A stretch of DNA of 64,000 nucleotides from Streptomonospora nanhaiensis (GTDB lineage: Bacteria; Actinomycetota; Actinomycetes; Streptosporangiales; Streptosporangiaceae), in the NCBI RefSeq assembly GCF_026642255.1, contig NZ_CP113264.1:7130001-7194000 (forward strand), read 5' to 3'. The notes beneath the pieces were generated by a model. The model made no database searches. It had not been told where the DNA came from and saw nothing but the letters and a program-made list of their open reading frames with translations. The number at the start of each line of letters is the position of its first letter. Position 1 is the stretch's first letter. The position numbers were made by a program, and so were the translations under genes. Positions 63,232 to 64,000 of this stretch are shown one piece after another.

Positions 63232-64000
63232 ATGCACACCGCCGCACTTCGAGCACACTCCCAGCTCACCCTCGACGAGATCACCAAACGCTACGACGAC
63301 CACACCGTCCTCGACCGTGTCACCCTGACCATCGGCCCGGGCGAACGCGTCGGAGTCATCGGGGACAACGGATCGGGCAAGAGCACCCTGCTGCGCCTGC
63401 TGGCGGGCGAGGAGCGCCCCGACAACGGGGACCTCACCGTCAGGGCGCCCGGCGGGGTCGGCTACCTGCCCCAGACCCTGGAGGGGGTCGGCGTGCGGAC
63501 CGGCACCGTGGCGGACGCGATCGACTCCGCACTCGCCGACCTGCGGGACCTGGAGGCGCGGCTGCGCGTGGCCGAGGCCCGCCTCGGCTCCGCCACGGCC
63601 CGGGAGATGGACGGCTACGGCGACCTGCTCGCCGAGTTCGAGACACGGGGCGGTTACGACGCCGACGCGCGCGTCGACGCCGGGCTCCACGGCCTGGGCC
63701 TTCCCGGACTGGACCGCGAGCGCCCGCTGCGCACGCTCTCCGGAGGGGAGCGCTCACGTCTGGCCCTGGCCGCGATGCTGGCGGCCTCGCCCGAACTGCT
63801 CCTCCTGGACGAGCCCACCAACGACCTGGACGACCGCGCGGTCGCCTGGCTGGAGGACCGGCTCCGGAACCACAGGGGCACGGTGGTCGCCGTCACCCAC
63901 GACCGCGCCTTCCTCGCCGGAGTCACCGACACCGTCCTGGAGGTCGACCACGACCTCCACCGGATCAACAGGTACGGCAACGGGTACTCCGGGTTCCTGG
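63232..64000 (+). CDS. ABC-F family ATPase (antibiotic-resistance type), truncated by window edge
   Basis: The first 256 codons of an ABC-F protein that continues beyond the window; the family length is about 530-560. The first ATPase module is complete: Walker A GDNGSGKST, signature LSGGERSRLALA, Walker B LLLLDEPTNDLD and switch TVVAVTHDRAFL. No membrane helix is present. ABC-F proteins bind the ribosomal E site; resistance members displace macrolides, lincosamides or related drugs. ATG 63232 has AGGAGG eight bases upstream. The leaderless leader peptide upstream suggests drug-induced attenuation. Whether it is a resistance or housekeeping member cannot be settled without the interdomain linker. 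Confidence 0.92.
   Translation, partial: MHTAALRAHSQLTLDEITKRYDDHTVLDRVTLTIGPGERVGVIGDNGSGKSTLLRLLAGEERPDNGDLTVRAPGGVGYLPQTLEGVGVRTGTVADAIDSALADLRDLEARLRVAEARLGSATAREMDGYGDLLAEFETRGGYDADARVDAGLHGLGLPGLDRERPLRTLSGGERSRLALAAMLAASPELLLLDEPTNDLDDRAVAWLEDRLRNHRGTVVAVTHDRAFLAGVTDTVLEVDHDLHRINRYGNGYSGFL

Overview
The window is one continuous stretch of very GC-rich DNA whose coding frames show the third-position GC bias of an actinobacterium. Protein families (Asp23/DUF6286/AmaP operon, DUF5753 and DUF397 regulators, DUF6221, DUF6243, TipA-type MerR, tRNA adenosine deaminase-associated proteins, ROK and LacI regulators) point to a filamentous, Streptomyces-like lineage. Nocardiopsis or a relative is my best guess, but that is an inference. 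A perfect parS site (16363-16376), a back-to-back pair of DnaA boxes (26394-26420) and the lysC-asd / recR-ybaB / dnaX-SRP RNA neighbourhood suggest chromosomal core DNA on the oriC side.

Layout. 0-5.5 kb: a DUF418 membrane protein, then an ECF sigma factor with a zinc-finger/Asp23 partner, divergent from a five-gene Asp23 envelope-stress operon. 5.5-10.2 kb: flavin reductase, a three-gene ABC-2 exporter and a DMT transporter. 10.6-14.9 kb: a secreted Ca-loop/poly-Asp protein, a two-component system, and a DUF4956-VTC pair. The two promoters of this block carry similar 11-bp direct repeats. 15-18.3 kb: a leaderless VOC gene with a TipA-like MerR, parS, a TetR divergon and DUF6221. 18.3-21 kb: a pectate lyase with two LacI-type operators, and a PAP2 phosphatase. 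21.6-26.3 kb: GntR and a pyruvate dehydrogenase operon (pdhA-pdhB-pdhC). 26.4-29.1 kb: a disturbed DUF5753/DUF397/ATPase regulatory locus with truncations and frameshifts. 29.5-32.3 kb: a DUF952-cupin fusion, a PLDc_N-type membrane protein and a UTRA GntR.

32.3-42.9 kb is housekeeping: asd-lysC, recR, ybaB, a methyltransferase, dnaX, SRP RNA, DUF2252 and tRNA-Ser(GGA). 43-49.5 kb: pyruvate oxidase, an SGNH hydrolase, a 2,4-dienoyl-CoA reductase, a Rieske/DUF2231 protein and PadR. 49.6-54.8 kb: a mannoside-use locus with a ROK repressor divergent from a GH2 beta-mannosidase, which is translationally coupled to a LacI-type sensor lacking its DNA-binding domain. 54.8-57.8 kb looks like a decayed integrative element beside tRNA-Ser(CGA): GntR/HD remnants, two Clp-N paralogues (one fused to a degenerate Nudix domain), small membrane proteins and a replication-initiator remnant. 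57.9-60.5 kb: tadA with two associated proteins, and upp. 60.8-64 kb: small proteins, a bPH2 membrane protein, a PHO-box-like repeat, and an ABC-F ATPase running off the right edge. The ABC-F gene is preceded by a leaderless seven-residue leader peptide that suggests translation-coupled attenuation.
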